From Nymphaea colorata (lineage: Eukaryota; Streptophyta; Magnoliopsida; Nymphaeales; Nymphaeaceae), in NCBI RefSeq assembly GCF_008831285.2, contig NC_045143.1, forward strand, positions 14,781,151-14,845,150: a stretch of DNA of 64,000 nt, given 5' to 3'. Shown here piece after piece: positions 1-11,070 of this stretch (position 1 is its first letter; the number at the start of each line of letters is the position of its first letter). The notes under the pieces were generated by a model. The model was not told the origin of the DNA and searched no databases. It saw only the letters and a list, made by a program, of their open reading frames with translations. A program made the position numbers and the translations under genes.

Positions 1-698
1 ATTAGCTTTGTGAGTTTTCATTTCATGTGCTGAGTCCTTGGTTCATAGGCTGTTCTGCATGCACACATATGGTGTGAATATTCAAATGATATAGAGGACC
101 ATCTGATTTCTTTCTTTGAAGTATTGATTGTTGCCTCAAAGTGTGTGTAAATTGAGGAGTTGTAGTGATTAAGGCTGATCATCTTGAGAGCAAATTTGAA
201 GTCTTTTCCTTTTTACCTTCCAAAGGTGCAAATCTCTCCACATGGCTGACTGAACTTTAACTCCATCCCTCTCAATCTTGATGGAAGCAGTTACATCATG
301 TGAGTAGGACATTTGAAGACCTATATCAAAGGCCAAGACACAGAGGTACATATAGGAAGTATGATTCCCCAATCTACACCAAAACTTCTTAAGATTAATA
401 ATGAGGTAGATAAGACTCTTGATGAAGATCAAAGATTTAAAAGTGATGCAGAAGTATTACAAAACTTAGATGAATAGGATATGAAAAATGTCAAAAACTT
501 GTTTTCGATTCTTAGTCGAATGAAAGCCAAAATTGTCTATTTATAGTACAAGAAAGCTAATGAGGTGCAGGAATATTTTAAAGGAATGTCTGCCCAAAAA
601 AAGACATGGACCATAAAGCTAATGAGGTTTGGAAATATCTTAAGGGAAAGTTTGAGGAAGGGTGTCAAAACTTATGTAAATACATACAGACATATGTA

Positions 699-702
<4 letters not shown>

Positions 703-745
<43 letters not shown>
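703..745. repeat. (TG)n microsatellite
   Basis: An uninterrupted run of about 21 TG units. A short ORF reading through it as alternating Cys-Val is an artefact of the repeat. Confidence 0.95.
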
Positions 746-747
<2 letters not shown>

Positions 748-1816
748 CTGGCTGACCAATGTTGTTGGATGACAAAATATTTAAAAACCGTTGCCAAAAA
801 TACCATGCAACTGATGCACTAGCAACGGTTTATGGTATACCGATGGTTTATGGTGTTTTTATATATATATCGTAGTAACAAACATCGTTTTAGAGTTTTA
901 AACAGTGAGGTTTCTCTCGGGTATAATACGAGGAGCTTGAAAAGAAGGGTGGGAAAGGAAAAAATACAGTAAATTTTAAAAAAATCCTATAAATTGGGGA
1001 TAAATAATAAATAAAATAATGAGCAATATACATAATAATTAACAATAATACATAATAAAAATAAATCATTGTAATAAGTTATGATTTAGAACTATGAAAA
1101 GTAGCCAAACATATATAACAATATAACTTTATAACCCTAATGCAAAACCGGATTAAAAAACCAGACAAAAAAACATCAATTAGGTGGTAAAAAAATTATA
1201 AATCAAGCAGAAACAGCCTTAATAAGCAGAACAAAAAGAAGTAGGCAGAAAACAACCTCTATGAAAGGTTAAAACAATTAACAATCAAGCAGCAAGCGGT
1301 GTCAATAAGAGGACATCATGTTTAGCTAATTTTTCCTATCAAAATGAGACAAAAAAGGATAAACTACCTGTTATAGCAGAACAAGGAGAGAGAGACTGAG
1401 AGAGATGGGGAGCAGCAGTAGAAGATTTGTTCAGCAGCGGTCCAGCAGAGGCAAAAGTTCCCTAATCTGTCCAGCTTTTAGTTTTCTCTAAATCTAAAAC
1501 CCTAGGAAGCTCATCCTCCCAAAACTGAGAACAAAAATGATGCCCAAGGAACTTGACTTCAGCCTTAGGCTGTAAAGTTGATTCTTTTCTTAACAATCTT
1601 TTTCCATTTCGCCACTATAATATTCATATATTACATTTGATACCACCGAACCTAAAAAAATTGAAAGAATAAAAGGACGCAAAAAAAACATGATGAAAAA
1701 ACTTTTTTTCACGTTTTTTTCAATTTTACTTTTTTTTTTTTAAAAGACACAATTTTTTCCCCTTTCTCGGCTAATGAATTTCTTGCGTTTTTTTGAAAAA
1801 AAAATTGAGATATTTG

Positions 1817-2155
1817 TGTTGGTAATAAACAATAATGGAAAACTGTACCTTATGTTGCATATAATAAACTTTACAGAACTTATGAATTAGAGGAAGAGAG
1901 CACTCATACAACTCACAACTCCCACAATGCCACCTTGGCACACCTTACACTTGATACAAATGACACCAACCAAGGCACCTATTTATAGGCTACCTCAAGA
2001 CACTCAACTTTTGACTCATAAAACTCCACACTAATAGTCATTACAGACATGATATTAAAAGATGTTCAAAATAAAAAAACCTCCCCATTACCACCTTAAT
2101 TTATTATGCTACAACTCTATGACACTAAAATAAAAACTGCAATATTTATTCCACA
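1817..2155 (-). repeat. Copia A 3' LTR
   Basis: 339 bp repeat matching 10704-11023 along its length with scattered substitutions and small indels. On the minus strand it runs TGTGGAATAAATA... to ...TTACCAACA. A TATA-like CTATAAATAG (minus strand, about 1978-1987) is shared by both copies. No clean polypurine tract is visible beside it. Confidence 0.92.
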
Positions 2156-2177
2156 CTAATAGTCATCAGCAACAGCT

Positions 2178-2736
2178 TCACGGATAAAAGTGATGACGTA
2201 ACTCAACGTATTTAGTTCTTCCGTAGAACACCGGATTTTTTGTCATGAAGATTGTTGCTTGATTATCACAAAAAAGTTCAGTCACCTGATCTTGCTTTTG
2301 GTGCAAGTTGCCCAAAATTCTTCGTATCCAAATAGCTTGACATGCAGATGTGGTGGCTGCAACATACTCCACTTCAGAAGATGATAGAGCCACAGTTCTT
2401 TGCTTTTTGGACATCCATGACAGAGCCCCCGATACAAGTGTAAAAGCATATCTACTTGTGTTTTTCCCTATCATCAACAAAACCAGCTCAGTCGTTGTTA
2501 GAAAACCCAATTAACTTAAAATTGAAATTAGATCGGTACCAGACCCCGTAGTTGGTTGTTGATTGGATGTAACGAAGAATCCATTTTGCTGGTCCAAAAA
2601 TATGTATTGATTCACAATGCATAAACCTTGAAATCGGACCAACTAGGTATACAATATCTGGGTGTGTCTATGTGAAGTACACTAATTTCCCAACTAAACT
2701 TCTGTATAACTTCTCATCGGCTCTCACAATACCATC
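2178..2736 (-). pseudogene. Copia A RT end and RNase H (downstream part)
   Basis: The minus strand at 2178-2510 encodes a copia RNase H with the familiar order: a WMSKKQ segment, the ALSSSEVEYVAA block carrying an active-site acidic residue, LFCDNQAT with another, then NPVFYGRTKYVELRHHF. This matches the C-terminal part of plant copia polyproteins. Sequence from 2511 to 2736 should be the end of RT and the link to RNase H but is degraded. It ends exactly at the Copia B insertion, and the upstream half of RT continues at 7475 on the other side. Confidence 0.85.
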
Positions 2737-2968
2737 TGTTGACGGGTTTGGTTGTTTCGGGTCTGGGCCTGGACCCGATCCACTTTGTTATGTTGCTGGG
2801 TTCTATTTATATCCTTTGCAATCCCTCTTTTCAGAGTGTAATGAAATTCTAAGAGAGAGAGTGTCTGGCTGCTAATGGGTACCAGTCCTCCTCACTCGTG
2901 GTTTTTTTCCCTCTTGTTGAGGGGTTTTCCACGTTACATAGTGTTCTTCTTTTGCTTTTGTTTCTACA
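2737..2968 (+). repeat. Copia B 5' LTR
   Basis: 232 bp, TG...CA ends, with a TATA-like TCTATTTATATCC near 2806. It matches 7231-7474 closely. The 3' LTR instead has TTTAGGGTTTAGGATTTTT where this copy has a shorter unrelated stretch (about 2865-2875). Confidence 0.95.
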
Positions 2969-2981
2969 TGGTATCAGAGCC
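2969..2981 (+). other. Copia B primer binding site
   Basis: TGGTATCAGAGCC directly follows the LTR. It is the standard complement of the 3' end of plant initiator Met-tRNA used by Ty1/copia elements to prime minus-strand DNA. Confidence 0.95.
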
Positions 2982-3899
2982 AACTGGTTCTGAGATTACT
3001 GTTTTTGCTTAGACGGAGATTTCCTTTGTCGCTTGTTTCTGCCACCGTGAAGTTCCGGCGTCAATCCCTGCTTCGTCCGGCAAGTTGGATCGTTTTTTCT
3101 GTTGTCCTCGTGTTGGAGGAGGAATCGTGTTGTCACTGTTCATTGCCCATCGCCCGACGGTTTCAGCCCGACACCTCTCCATCACCCATCGTTCATCGCC
3201 CATCGCCCGTCGGTTTCTGTCGGTTCCTGTCGGTGCTGCCACCACGCACCTGCTGTCGCGTCCTAATGTCGGAGCTTAGGCGTCGCCCAACCTTGCCAAC
3301 TCTTGCTGTTGGGCCGACGCTCCTCTCTCTGTCGCCATGAGTTCCGGTGGGAGTTTTGCTCGCCGGCTGCTGCTGCCCTCTCCCTACTGTTGTTTCTCGG
3401 GTGCGGCAGCTTCTTCCATGCGTCTGTGGAGTTTCAACTTCATCCGCTGCTGCCTGTTGCCGTTGCCCGCCTCTGTCAACTCCAGCTCCAACACTGTTGC
3501 TCGTCTGTGCTCTCTCAGTCGCAAGTTTTTTTGTCGCCGCCCACTCCACAGCATCACTCGTGCCCCCGTCGTCGCCTTCTCCTTCACCGTCCAGCGTCGT
3601 CCTCAGCTGCGCCTGGTCTATTCAGCACTGCCCAGTGCTGCGGTCCGGTGTTGCTTGCTCTGCCTAGTGCCACCTGCTCCGTCCAGCATCACACGGTGTC
3701 AGCTGGCCACCTCCTTGCTTGCTGCTGCTCCACTGTTCCGGCATCGCCTATCTCTTCTTGACCCTAACATTGCAGCCCCTTCTGCCGCTGACTGCAGCCC
3801 CCTCTGTCGTCGTGTTACAGCCGTTGAGGCTCTTGTAGGGCCTTGGTGCCTCTTGTGCTTGTCCAACTGCCCTTTTTTGCTCTTTGGTTAACCTCCGTG
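2982..3899 (+). other. Copia B GC-rich leader where gag is expected
   Basis: About 0.9 kb of C/T-biased, GC-rich sequence, strikingly unlike the AT-rich surroundings. Several overlapping ORFs on both strands give only Ser, Pro, Arg, Leu and Cys-rich products, a mark of composition rather than coding. I see no gag (UBN2) motif and no CCHC zinc knuckle. The protease begins right after an ATG at 3900 with a short MADS start. I infer that gag was lost, or replaced by leader or captured sequence. Confidence 0.6.
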
Positions 3900-4442
3900 A
3901 TGGCGGATTCTCATATAGGAGAGTGGATCATCGAAAGTGGCGCTACTCACCACATGACTGGTGATCCTGAGGTCTTTCATGGGTATAAGCTTTCGTCAAG
4001 AAAGGAACGTGTGTCTCTTGCCGATGGTTTCTCTATTTCTGTGGCCGAAAAAGAGAGTCTCTCACTTTTAAACAAGTTCTTAGTTCACAATGCTCTACAT
4101 GTTCCTCATCTTCCCTTGAACCTCTTGTCGGTTAGCAAGATTACGAAAAAGTTGAATTGCGAACTTATTTTTTCTGTTGATCGGTGTGTTCTGCAGAACT
4201 TGATGACAGGGAAGAGGATTGGGATTGGTTTGGTTTCTGAGGGGCTATATCATTTACCCATGCATACTGCTAGAGCTCTCAAGACGGCTGCCAACAAGAC
4301 AAAGAAGAGTAGAGAGGACTCCCTTAAGTTGGTTATGTGTTGGCATGAGCGCCTTAGATACCTTCCTTTTAGAATTCTTAGACAGTTGTTCCCTAATTTA
4401 TGTTCCAGGTTAGATATGACTATAGACTATAGTGTCTTGTGA
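3900..4442 (+). pseudogene. Copia B protease and gag-pre-integrase domain
   Basis: The reading frame from the ATG at 3900 gives WIIESGATHHMTGD near residue 9, the retropepsin active-site region of copia elements. The usual Asp-Ser-Gly is Glu-Ser-Gly, so the catalytic aspartate is changed. LNLLSVSKI and the gag-pre-integrase segment ending near CWHERL follow. The frame stops at 4440-4442, before integrase. The ORF is open upstream to 3843, but the ATG at 3900 is the better start because the leader looks non-coding. Confidence 0.8.
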
Positions 4443-5783
4443 TATCTACACCTGGCTAAACATGTTAGGGCTTCATACCCTGTTTCTATCCATCGTTCTA
4501 ATGAGGTGTTTGCCTTGATTCACTCTGATGTGTGGGGGCCTTTGGAAATTCCTTCTTGTCATGGTTTTTAGTATTTTATCACCTTTATAGATGATTGTTC
4601 TCGTAACACCGTTGTTTACTTGCTAAATGACCGTAGTGATTCCTACTGTCATAGAGACTTTTATTGCTTATGTGGAAACTCAATATAGAGCATCTGTTAA
4701 GACCTTTCGGTCTGACAATGCCCGTGAATATACGTGTCAGTCTGTTGATAGCTTCTTTCAAAAAAGGGAATTGTTCGTGAAACTTTATGTAGTTATACTT
4801 CTACTCAAAATGGAGTTGCTGAACAAAAGAATCGCCAGTTACTGAATATGACTCGGGTTCTTCTTTTTCAACGTCATGTTCCACAAAGGTATTGGGGGGA
4901 TGCTATGTTGACCAGTGCGTATCTAATCAACCGTATGCCTAGTCATGTGTTGAATGGACAGACGCTTCATTCTATGTTACCGAGGAGCCGTAAACCTTTA
5001 TCTCTTCCACCTAGAGTTTTTGGTTGTGTCTGTTTTATTCACAATCACAGTCCTAATATTAAAAAGTTTGATCCAAGGTCAATTAAGGACATATTTCTAG
5101 GTTATTCTCCCACTCAAAAAAGATACAAGTGTCGAGATCATTCCACTGATCGTACCTATGTCACCAAAGATGTCACCTTCCTGGAACATGCTTCCTATTT
5201 TGGTGAGAATTCTCTTAAGGGGGAGCGGTCTACAATGAGAGAAGAGTATTCTCTCAATCAAGAGATTCAGTTTACAGATATTTTGGATTACAAGAAGGAA
5301 GAGACTCAGATTACGAACCCTCTAAAGCACAATAAGGTTGATGACTGTTCGGCTGTGAATGAGGAGGAACAAGACCGTTTGTTTGGGCACGTTTACTCTA
5401 GGCGAAGGTTGCCTGCGGCAGGACCCACTGGTGGAGCTGACGAAGTGATGCCCTCTAGTGACAAAGATCTTATTCCCAATCCTAATGCTAGTCCTTCCCT
5501 GAATGACCCAAGTCGTGCTCAAGGGATGTCAGTTGAAGGTACTCAGGCAAAGGCTGAAAGCGAAGAATTACTCATTGCTCTCAGAAAGGGTGTCAGGTCA
5601 TGTACTCAACACCCTATTGATAACTTCATGTCATATTCTAGACTGAGCAAGAAATACAATTGTTTTGTTTCATCTCTTTCTTTGGCTATGATTCCCAGGA
5701 CTGTTGCTGAGGCTCGGAGTGATCCCAAATGGATGTTTGCTCTGCAAAAAGAAATGGAAGCCTTGAACAAAAACATGACATGA
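4443..5783 (+). pseudogene. Copia B integrase, broken
   Basis: The catalytic core is split by stops and at least one frameshift. Visible pieces are the first Asp region (IHSDVWGP, about 4516), the TFRSDNAREY segment with the second Asp (about 4702), and NGVAEQKNR with the catalytic Glu (about 4808), the last in a different frame from the preceding piece. The C-terminal GKxxY-like part follows from 4848 (VFGCVCFIHNH, then FLGYSPTQKRYKC). A long acidic linker leads to RT. A TGA at 5781-5783 separates this ORF from the RT ORF, which continues in the same frame. Confidence 0.85.
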
Positions 5784-5786
5784 GAG

Positions 5787-6722
5787 GTGGTAAAGATTCC
5801 TGAAACGGCTCATCTGGTGGGATCAAAGTTGGTTTACACCATTAAATATAAGCCAGATGTGAGTGTAGACAGATATAAAGCTCGTCTTGTTGTCAAGGGG
5901 TTCAATCAGAAATATGGAATTGACTACTTGGAGACCTTTGCTCCAGTTGCGAAGATGAAGACAGTCAGAGTCATTATCTCCTTAGCAGTGATAAAAGAGT
6001 GGAAGATGTACCAACTTGATGTCAAGAGTGTTTTTCTCAATGGAAACCTTGAAGAGGAGGTGTATATGTGTATGCTTCCAGGATATGAGGAACCTGAAAA
6101 ATGTTGCAAGTTAAGGAAAGTTTTGTATAGGCTTAAGCAATCCCCTCGAACCTGGTTTGAACGACTTAGACTTGTAATGATACAATATGGATATCATCAA
6201 GGGAATAGAGATCATACACTCTTTGTGAAGAGGAATGAACAAAAAGTTACTCTTTTGTTGGTATATGTGGATGATATGATTGTCACAGGTGATGATGAAG
6301 ATGAAATCACTAAGTTAAAGAAACTGTTGGCGATCGAGTTCGATCTCAAAGACCTTGGTAAGCTAAAATATTTCCTTGGCATTGAAATTGCTAGGTCTGG
6401 TACTAGTCTTGTGCTAAATCAACGGAAATACACTCTAGATTTGTTAAAGGAGACCGAAAAACTGGGGTGTAGATCTGCTTCTACTCCTCTTGATGCTGGG
6501 CACAAGCTGAGTCTTAGAGATGGGGAGCCTCTCTATGAAGAGGCCAAGGGAAGATATCAACGTCTAGTTGGGAAGTTGATTTATCTTACTCTCACTAGAC
6601 CCGATATTACCTTTGTTGTGAATGTGATGAGTCAATTCATGCATGCTCCTACGGATGCACACTTGAAGGCTGTCAACAGGATCTTGTGCTACTTGAAGAG
6701 GAATCCTGGCAAGGGTTTCTGA
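5787..6722 (+). pseudogene. Copia B reverse transcriptase (RVT_2)
   Basis: A 311-residue open stretch with the full set of copia RT blocks: YKARLVVKGFNQ, IDYLETFAPVAK, QLDVKSVFLNG, LYRLKQSPRTWF, then LLLVYVDDMIVTGDD with the YVDD catalytic centre intact, DLGKLKYFLGIE and TRPDITFVVNVMSQFMH. It reads copia RNA into DNA. The stop at its end (TGA, 6720-6722) cuts it from the RNase H part, so RT-RNase H is not intact as one product. Its first residues match the region just upstream of RT in relatives, so the internal Met is not a natural start. Confidence 0.92.
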
Positions 6723-7236
6723 TATGTTAAGCAAGACTCTCTTGGCATTGAAGGTTACTCAGATGCAGACTGGGCAGGCTGTATTGACACTAAGAGGTCC
6801 ACCTCGGGATACTGTATCTATTTAGGAGGAAATCTCGTAACGTGGAAGAGTAAGAGACAAGACGTTTGCTCTCGTCCAGTGCTGAAGCAGAATACAGAGC
6901 AGTTGCTATGGGTGTTTCTGAGTTACTGTGGCTGAAAGTATTGTTGACCGATATTGTATAAAGATTGAAGGACCAATGAAGATGTATTGCGATAACAAGT
7001 CAGCAATCAACTTGGCCAATAACCCTGTGTTACATGACAGAACAAAACATGTTGAGATTGACTGTCATTTCATTCGAGAGAGAATTGATGCTAAAGAACT
7101 TGTTCTTCCTTACATGAAATCTGAAGATCAGACAGCTGATGTTCTAACCAAAGCCTTGTCTTCGACTTCATTTGAGAGAAATGTATCCAAGTTGGGCATG
7201 TTTGATCGGTATGACCAACTTGAGGGGGAGTGTTGA
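6723..7236 (+). pseudogene. Copia B RNase H, frameshifted
   Basis: The first half reads IEGYSDADWAGC then RSTSGYCIYLGG and WKSKRQ from 6723. The frame then slips near 6860-6900, where SSAEAEYRAVAMG is expected. The second half is open at 6928-7236 with MYCDNKSAINLANNP, HDRTKHVEIDCHFIRE and QTADVLTKAL, ending in the polypurine tract. Both halves are clear copia RNase H, but at least one frameshift separates them. Confidence 0.88.
7220..7230 (+). other. Copia B polypurine tract
   Basis: TTGAGGGGGAG ends at the base before the 3' LTR, the position used to prime plus-strand DNA. Confidence 0.92.
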
Positions 7237-7474
7237 CGGGTTTGGTTGTTTCGAGTCTGGGTCTGGACCCGATCCGCTTTGTTATGTTGTTGGGTTCTAT
7301 TTATATCCTTTGTAATACCTCTTTTTAGAGTGTAATGAAATTCTAAGAGAGGGATTTAGGGTTTAGGATTTTTTCAAATGGTGGGCACCAATCCTCCTCA
7401 CTTGTGGTTTTTTTCCCTCTTGTTGAGGGGTTTTCCACGTTAAATAGTGTTCTTCTTTTGCTTTTGTTTCTACA
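7231..7474 (+). repeat. Copia B 3' LTR
   Basis: 244 bp, TG...CA ends, followed by the CCATC duplication. It is 12 bp longer than the 5' LTR, mainly around 7349-7380, where a plant-telomere-like TTTAGGGTTTAGG occurs. Confidence 0.95.
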
Positions 7475-8206
7475 CCATCATTATAGTTAACTTCTCATTA
7501 GTGTTCATGAGAGTTGAACATGACTTGCATGATAACATATTGAATTTCTCAAGTATGTTTAAAGCATACTTTTCTTGAGAAATAAAAATACCATTGCTAG
7601 TCTGTTGAACCTAAAGTCCAAGAAAATAATGTAACATCCCATCCCAGGTTTGAAATATCAAATTCACACATCATGCTTGTCTTAATTTTTTCAATGAAAC
7701 TATTAGACAAGCCTCTATAAATGATATCATCTACATAAACACATACTATAAGAACATCATTACTTATTCCCTTCATGTATAAAGTGGGTTCACTAGACTT
7801 CTTCTTTCAAGAAGCCATTTAAAAACGCAGACTTTACATCAAATTGAAAAACTGGCCATTTCATATGAGCAGCTAATGCCAAAATGATTCTTTTCAAAAT
7901 ATGCAACAAGGTAAAAAGTTTTTGAAAAATCTACTCCATATTCTTAAGCATACCCTTTTGCGACAAGTCCAGCTTTGTATTTTTGCACACTTTCATCAAC
8001 ATTGTATTTCATTTTGTAGACTCATTTAACACCAATGGCATTTTGGCCATCTGGTATAACTACAAGTTCTCAAGTATCATTCCTTTCAATGACCGCTATT
8101 TCTTCCATGGATTTCTCTCATTCATGTTTTCCTCAAGCATCTTCATAACATGTTGGTTCTATAACCATCAAAACAAGTACACAATTATAAAGATCATCAA
8201 CTCTCC
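7475..8206 (-). pseudogene. Copia A RT (upstream part), degraded
   Basis: Read on the minus strand from about 8050 downward, pieces of the N-terminal RT region are visible: a WxYKMKYNVDESVQKYK-like segment (about 7970-8035) and a FNLMxxAFLNGF-like DVKSAF block (about 7805-7850). A DDI block lies near 7720-7740. Stops and shifts break the frame throughout. It ends at the Copia B insertion; the remaining RT and RNase H are at 2178-2736. Confidence 0.75.
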
Positions 8207-9617
8207 TTACCTTTTTTGGAGGACTATCATTGTCCATAGTAGGTCCAATATCTTGGTTTCTTTGAGCTCTCCATGAAAATGATGTTGTTGGTGAGGGTTG
8301 GGATTCATCTTTTTCAAATTCATTTGGTTCGTTTCAGTCATTTTCAGTAACCAAATGCTCATGTTTGTTATCCCACTTCCAAAAACTGCTTTCATCAAAA
8401 ACATCTCGCTGAATAATAAGTTTTTTGGCATCAGGATTATACAACTAATTCCCTTTCGTAACATCTGAATATCAAACAAATATACATTTTCCACTTTTCT
8501 TGCCCAACTTAGTACGCTCGCTTGAATCAATTAACGCGTATGAAATAGATCCAAAAATTTGTAAATTACTTACATCAGGTTTGTGTTTCCATCAAGCTTC
8601 ATAGGGTGTTTGACTGCGTACTGCTTTCGTTAACGAAATATTTAAAATATGAACCGGAGTAGCCACTGCTTCTGCTCAAAAATCATTTGGAAGTGGACTT
8701 TCCCTCAGCATGCTTCTAGCCATTTCTACCACAATTTTGTTCTTTTGCTCAACAACACTATTTTGTTGAGGTATCTTCCTTACTGTTAACTGTCTACGAA
8801 TTTCATTCTTTTTGCAAAAAACATTAAAATCATTAGATAAAAATTCTCCTACGTTATCCGTGTGCAAACATTTTATAGCACAATCGCTGCTCTTTCATAC
8901 TAAAGCTTTGAACTCTTGAAATTTTTCAAAAGCTTCTGACTTTTGGGAAAGAAAGAATACCCAATTTATACGAGTAAAATCATCAATAGACCACAAAAAA
9001 TATCTACTGTTGTTCAAGGAAGGAGTATTCATAGTCCCACACCAGAGGCTTCTCGGCCCTCCATGTCTTTTCAATTGGGAAAGATATATGATGTTGTTTT
9101 CCATATAAACATCATTCACAAATCTCATCATTACATATGATATGAAGGTGAACCCAATACCATGTTCTTATTGTTTAATAATTTTAGGTCATTATAATGC
9201 AAATGATCATACCTTAAATGCCAAAGCTGAGAGATTTTATCAATATCACTAACTAATGCAACTTCATCTATATGTAAAAATTCAAGTGGAAACATCCTAT
9301 TTAGAGCCATTTTCAGTGTAATGAAAGACTTACTATCTAACTGCTTTTTCTTGATTTCATAGGTTCCACTATAAAATTAAGTAAATAACCATTTTCAAGC
9401 AATTGCCCAACACTCAATAAGTTGCAAGTTAAACCAGGTATATAATAAACATCATGGATTAACTTTTTACTATCTGATTTAATCTTAACTTCAATAGTTC
9501 ATTTGCCTTCACTCTATACTTGCTTGTTATTTTCAAGTCGTGTACATACCTTCCCAGACTCGTCAATATAGTGGAAAAGATTTTTTTCACCTGTCATATA
9601 GTTACTGCAACCACTAT
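8207..9617 (-). pseudogene. Copia A protease and integrase, broken
   Basis: The minus strand at about 9560-9617 reads FLDSGCSNYMTGEKN, a copia protease with its Asp-Ser-Gly intact. Integrase follows in pieces: SLNNSRYFLWSIDDFTRINWVFF (9030-8950), then from 8867 TDNVGEFLSNDFNVF, QLTVRKIPQQN and VVEQKNKIVVEMARSM, so the second Asp and the catalytic Glu are present. The 8207-8530 stretch is the integrase C-terminal region and linker. Stops near 8868-8894 and frame changes show it cannot make one protein. Confidence 0.85.
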
Positions 9618-10595
9618 CTAAAAACACACATGATTGACCTTAACTTTTGAATGGGCAATGAAAAGGTTACCTTCATTACTTTCTTCCTTTTCTTCAACCA
9701 CATTGGCATGCTTTTTTGCATTCTCCCAACATTTTGTCTCGACATGCCCATATTTTTTGCAAAAATAACATTGGTTGTCCCTGTAACTTGGTCTTTGATT
9801 ACTACCATGGTCATCGTCATGCCGACCTCCACCAAATCTCCCACGGTCACGGCCACGACCATGACCATGATAGCCACTTCTATTACTTCTTCTACCTGCA
9901 TATTTGCAATTTGACATACCTTAACCATCTTTTTGCTTGTTAGAAATTTTTATCTTAGCCTCAAATACATGCTCAATGCATTTTCCTGTTGACCTGTTCA
10001 ATCTCGCTTCATGTGCTAAAAGCGAACACATCAATTCGTTAATGGAATAAGTACTCATGTCTTTAGATTCTTCTGTAGCAGTTACGACATGATCAAATTT
10101 GGATGGCAAACTTCGTAAAATCTTCTCTTCTACCTTTTCATCTTCCATTATATCTCCAAAGATTTTCATTTGATTTATGGTAGTAGACATTCCAGCAAAG
10201 AAATTTTGGATGCATTCATTTTCTTTCATTTGCAAGGTCTCAAATTCTGTATGTAGAGTTTGAAGTTTTGTTGTTGTTACCTTGCTATCTCCATGATAAG
10301 CTTACTTAAAAATATTCCAAGTTTCACTTGACTTGGTTGCTGCTGCAATGCGAAGGAAAATATTTTCAGTCACAACCTGCTGCAAAACAAGAAGAGCCTT
10401 TGCATCCTTCTTGCATGTCTCCTCTTCATTTAAAGACTCTGCCACATCATTTTCAACTAGAACCCAAAGATCTTGTGATATAAAAAATGTTTTCATTTTA
10501 ATGCTCCAAAATTCATAATTTTCTCCATTAAAAATAGGTATCCAAGTGTGTGAGAGGTTGAGAGTAATATTCAAATTCAAACCATTTGATGACAT
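9618..10595 (-). pseudogene. Copia A gag with CCHC zinc knuckle, broken
   Basis: Starts at the minus-strand ATG at 10595. PIFNGENYEFWSIKMKTFF is the typical plant copia gag N-terminus. The middle part (9921-10235) carries ILRSLPSKFDHVVTA and the LMCSLLAHEARLNR segment of the UBN2-type gag domain. The 3' part (9618-9917) has a Gly/Arg/His/Asp-rich stretch and an intact knuckle CYFCKKYGHVETKC (C-X2-C-X4-H-X4-C). Stops at about 10300 and 9920 split it into three frames. Gag would package the element RNA. Confidence 0.9.
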
Positions 10596-10687
10596 TTTTC
10601 AATCAGGCATTTACGGACAACCTTGAAGAACCGGCTTCAAAACAATCTTTGCAACGTACAAATTCGCTCCAACAAATATGCAACCTG

Positions 10688-10703
10688 GGCTTTGATACCC
10701 CAA
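10688..10703 (-). other. Copia A primer binding site
   Basis: The minus strand reads TTGGGGTATCAAAGCC beside the 5' LTR. It resembles the initiator Met-tRNA site TGGTATCAGAGCC with a few changes. Confidence 0.8.
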
Positions 10704-11023
10704 TGTTGGTAATAAACAATAATGGAAAACCGTACCTTATGTTGCATACAATGAACTTTAAAAAACAACTTCCATATTAGAGGAAAATATCATTCATACA
10801 ACTCACAACTTCCACAAGGCCACCTTGGCACCCTTACATGATACAAATGACACAAACCAAAGCACCTATTTATAGGCTACTTCAAGACACGCAACTTATA
10901 ACTCATAAACCTCCATACTAATGGCCATCACAAAGATGATATTAAAAGACATTAAAAATAAAAAACCTCTCCATTACCACCTTAATTTGACACTAAAACA
11001 AAAACTACAATATTTATTCCACA
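10704..11023 (-). repeat. Copia A 5' LTR
   Basis: 320 bp partner of 1817-2155; shorter by small deletions, including about 15 bp near 10990. Ends and TATA-like box are conserved. Confidence 0.92.
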
Positions 11024-11070
11024 TATTTACTAAAATTGTTTGCATCATATTTTAATACTTTGTGACTATG

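Larger units (their letters stand above)
2737..7474 (+). mobile_element. Copia B: nested Ty1/copia element with perfect TSD
   Basis: A complete 4738 bp insertion. LTRs at 2737-2968 and 7231-7474 begin TGTTGACGGG and end TTTCTACA. A perfect priming site TGGTATCAGAGCC follows the 5' LTR at 2969-2981, a polypurine tract TTGAGGGGGAG precedes the 3' LTR at 7220-7230, and the 5 bp duplication CCATC flanks it (2732-2736 and 7475-7479). It lies in the RT region of Copia A in the opposite orientation, so it is younger. The pol domains are recognisable but carry stops and frameshifts, and no gag can be found. Confidence 0.97.
1817..11023 (-). mobile_element. Copia A: Ty1/copia LTR retrotransposon, split by Copia B
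   Basis: Related LTRs lie at 1817-2155 and 10704-11023, both starting TGTTGGTAATAA and ending TTTATTCCACA on the plus strand. The element reads on the minus strand, so the right LTR is the 5' one. A priming site complementary to initiator Met-tRNA abuts it at 10688-10703 (GGTATCAAAGCC core). TATTT occurs at 1811-1815 and 11024-11028, a likely target duplication with one extra base on the left. Domains follow copia order on the minus strand: gag, protease, integrase, RT, RNase H. Copia B interrupts the RT region at 2737-7474. Many stops and frameshifts show that it is dead, and LTR divergence suggests it is the oldest of the three copia copies. Confidence 0.93.
871..11070 (+). mobile_element. 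hAT-like MITE copy 1, split by Copia A
   Basis: The left part (from 871) contains the family signature seen in other copies: a TIR-like CGTAGTAACAAA, then ATCGTTT and GTATAATACG. The A/T-rich right part (about 1680-1816) resembles the right half of the copy at 11925-12236 (TTTTTCCCC block, then GCGTTTTT). Copia A interrupts it, and after Copia A the sequence resumes and ends TTTGTGACTATG at 11070, the inverted complement of the left end with mismatches. ATATATAT lies on both sides (863-870 and 11071-11078), as expected for an 8 bp duplication, but both sit in TA-rich sequence, so this is weak support. Without the insert, the element would be about 990 bp, longer than the other copies, so it may hold another insertion. 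Confidence 0.5.

Noticed and set aside
169-747. Two short ORFs near the left edge
   Set aside because: One ends in a TG microsatellite and neither shows a family pattern; they do not match the missing NAA20 exon.
3005-3891. Several overlapping Ser/Pro/Arg/Leu-rich ORFs as possible proteins or gag
   Set aside because: They overlap on both strands, follow base composition and show no gag or zinc-knuckle motif. Treated as leader sequence of Copia B.
7349-7368. TTTAGGGTTTAGG as an interstitial telomere repeat
   Set aside because: Only about two units inside a copia LTR; likely chance or local change.
9651-9943. Plus-strand His/Asp/Thr-rich ORFs opposite Copia A gag
   Set aside because: Shadows of the Arg/Gly/His-rich gag on the minus strand.
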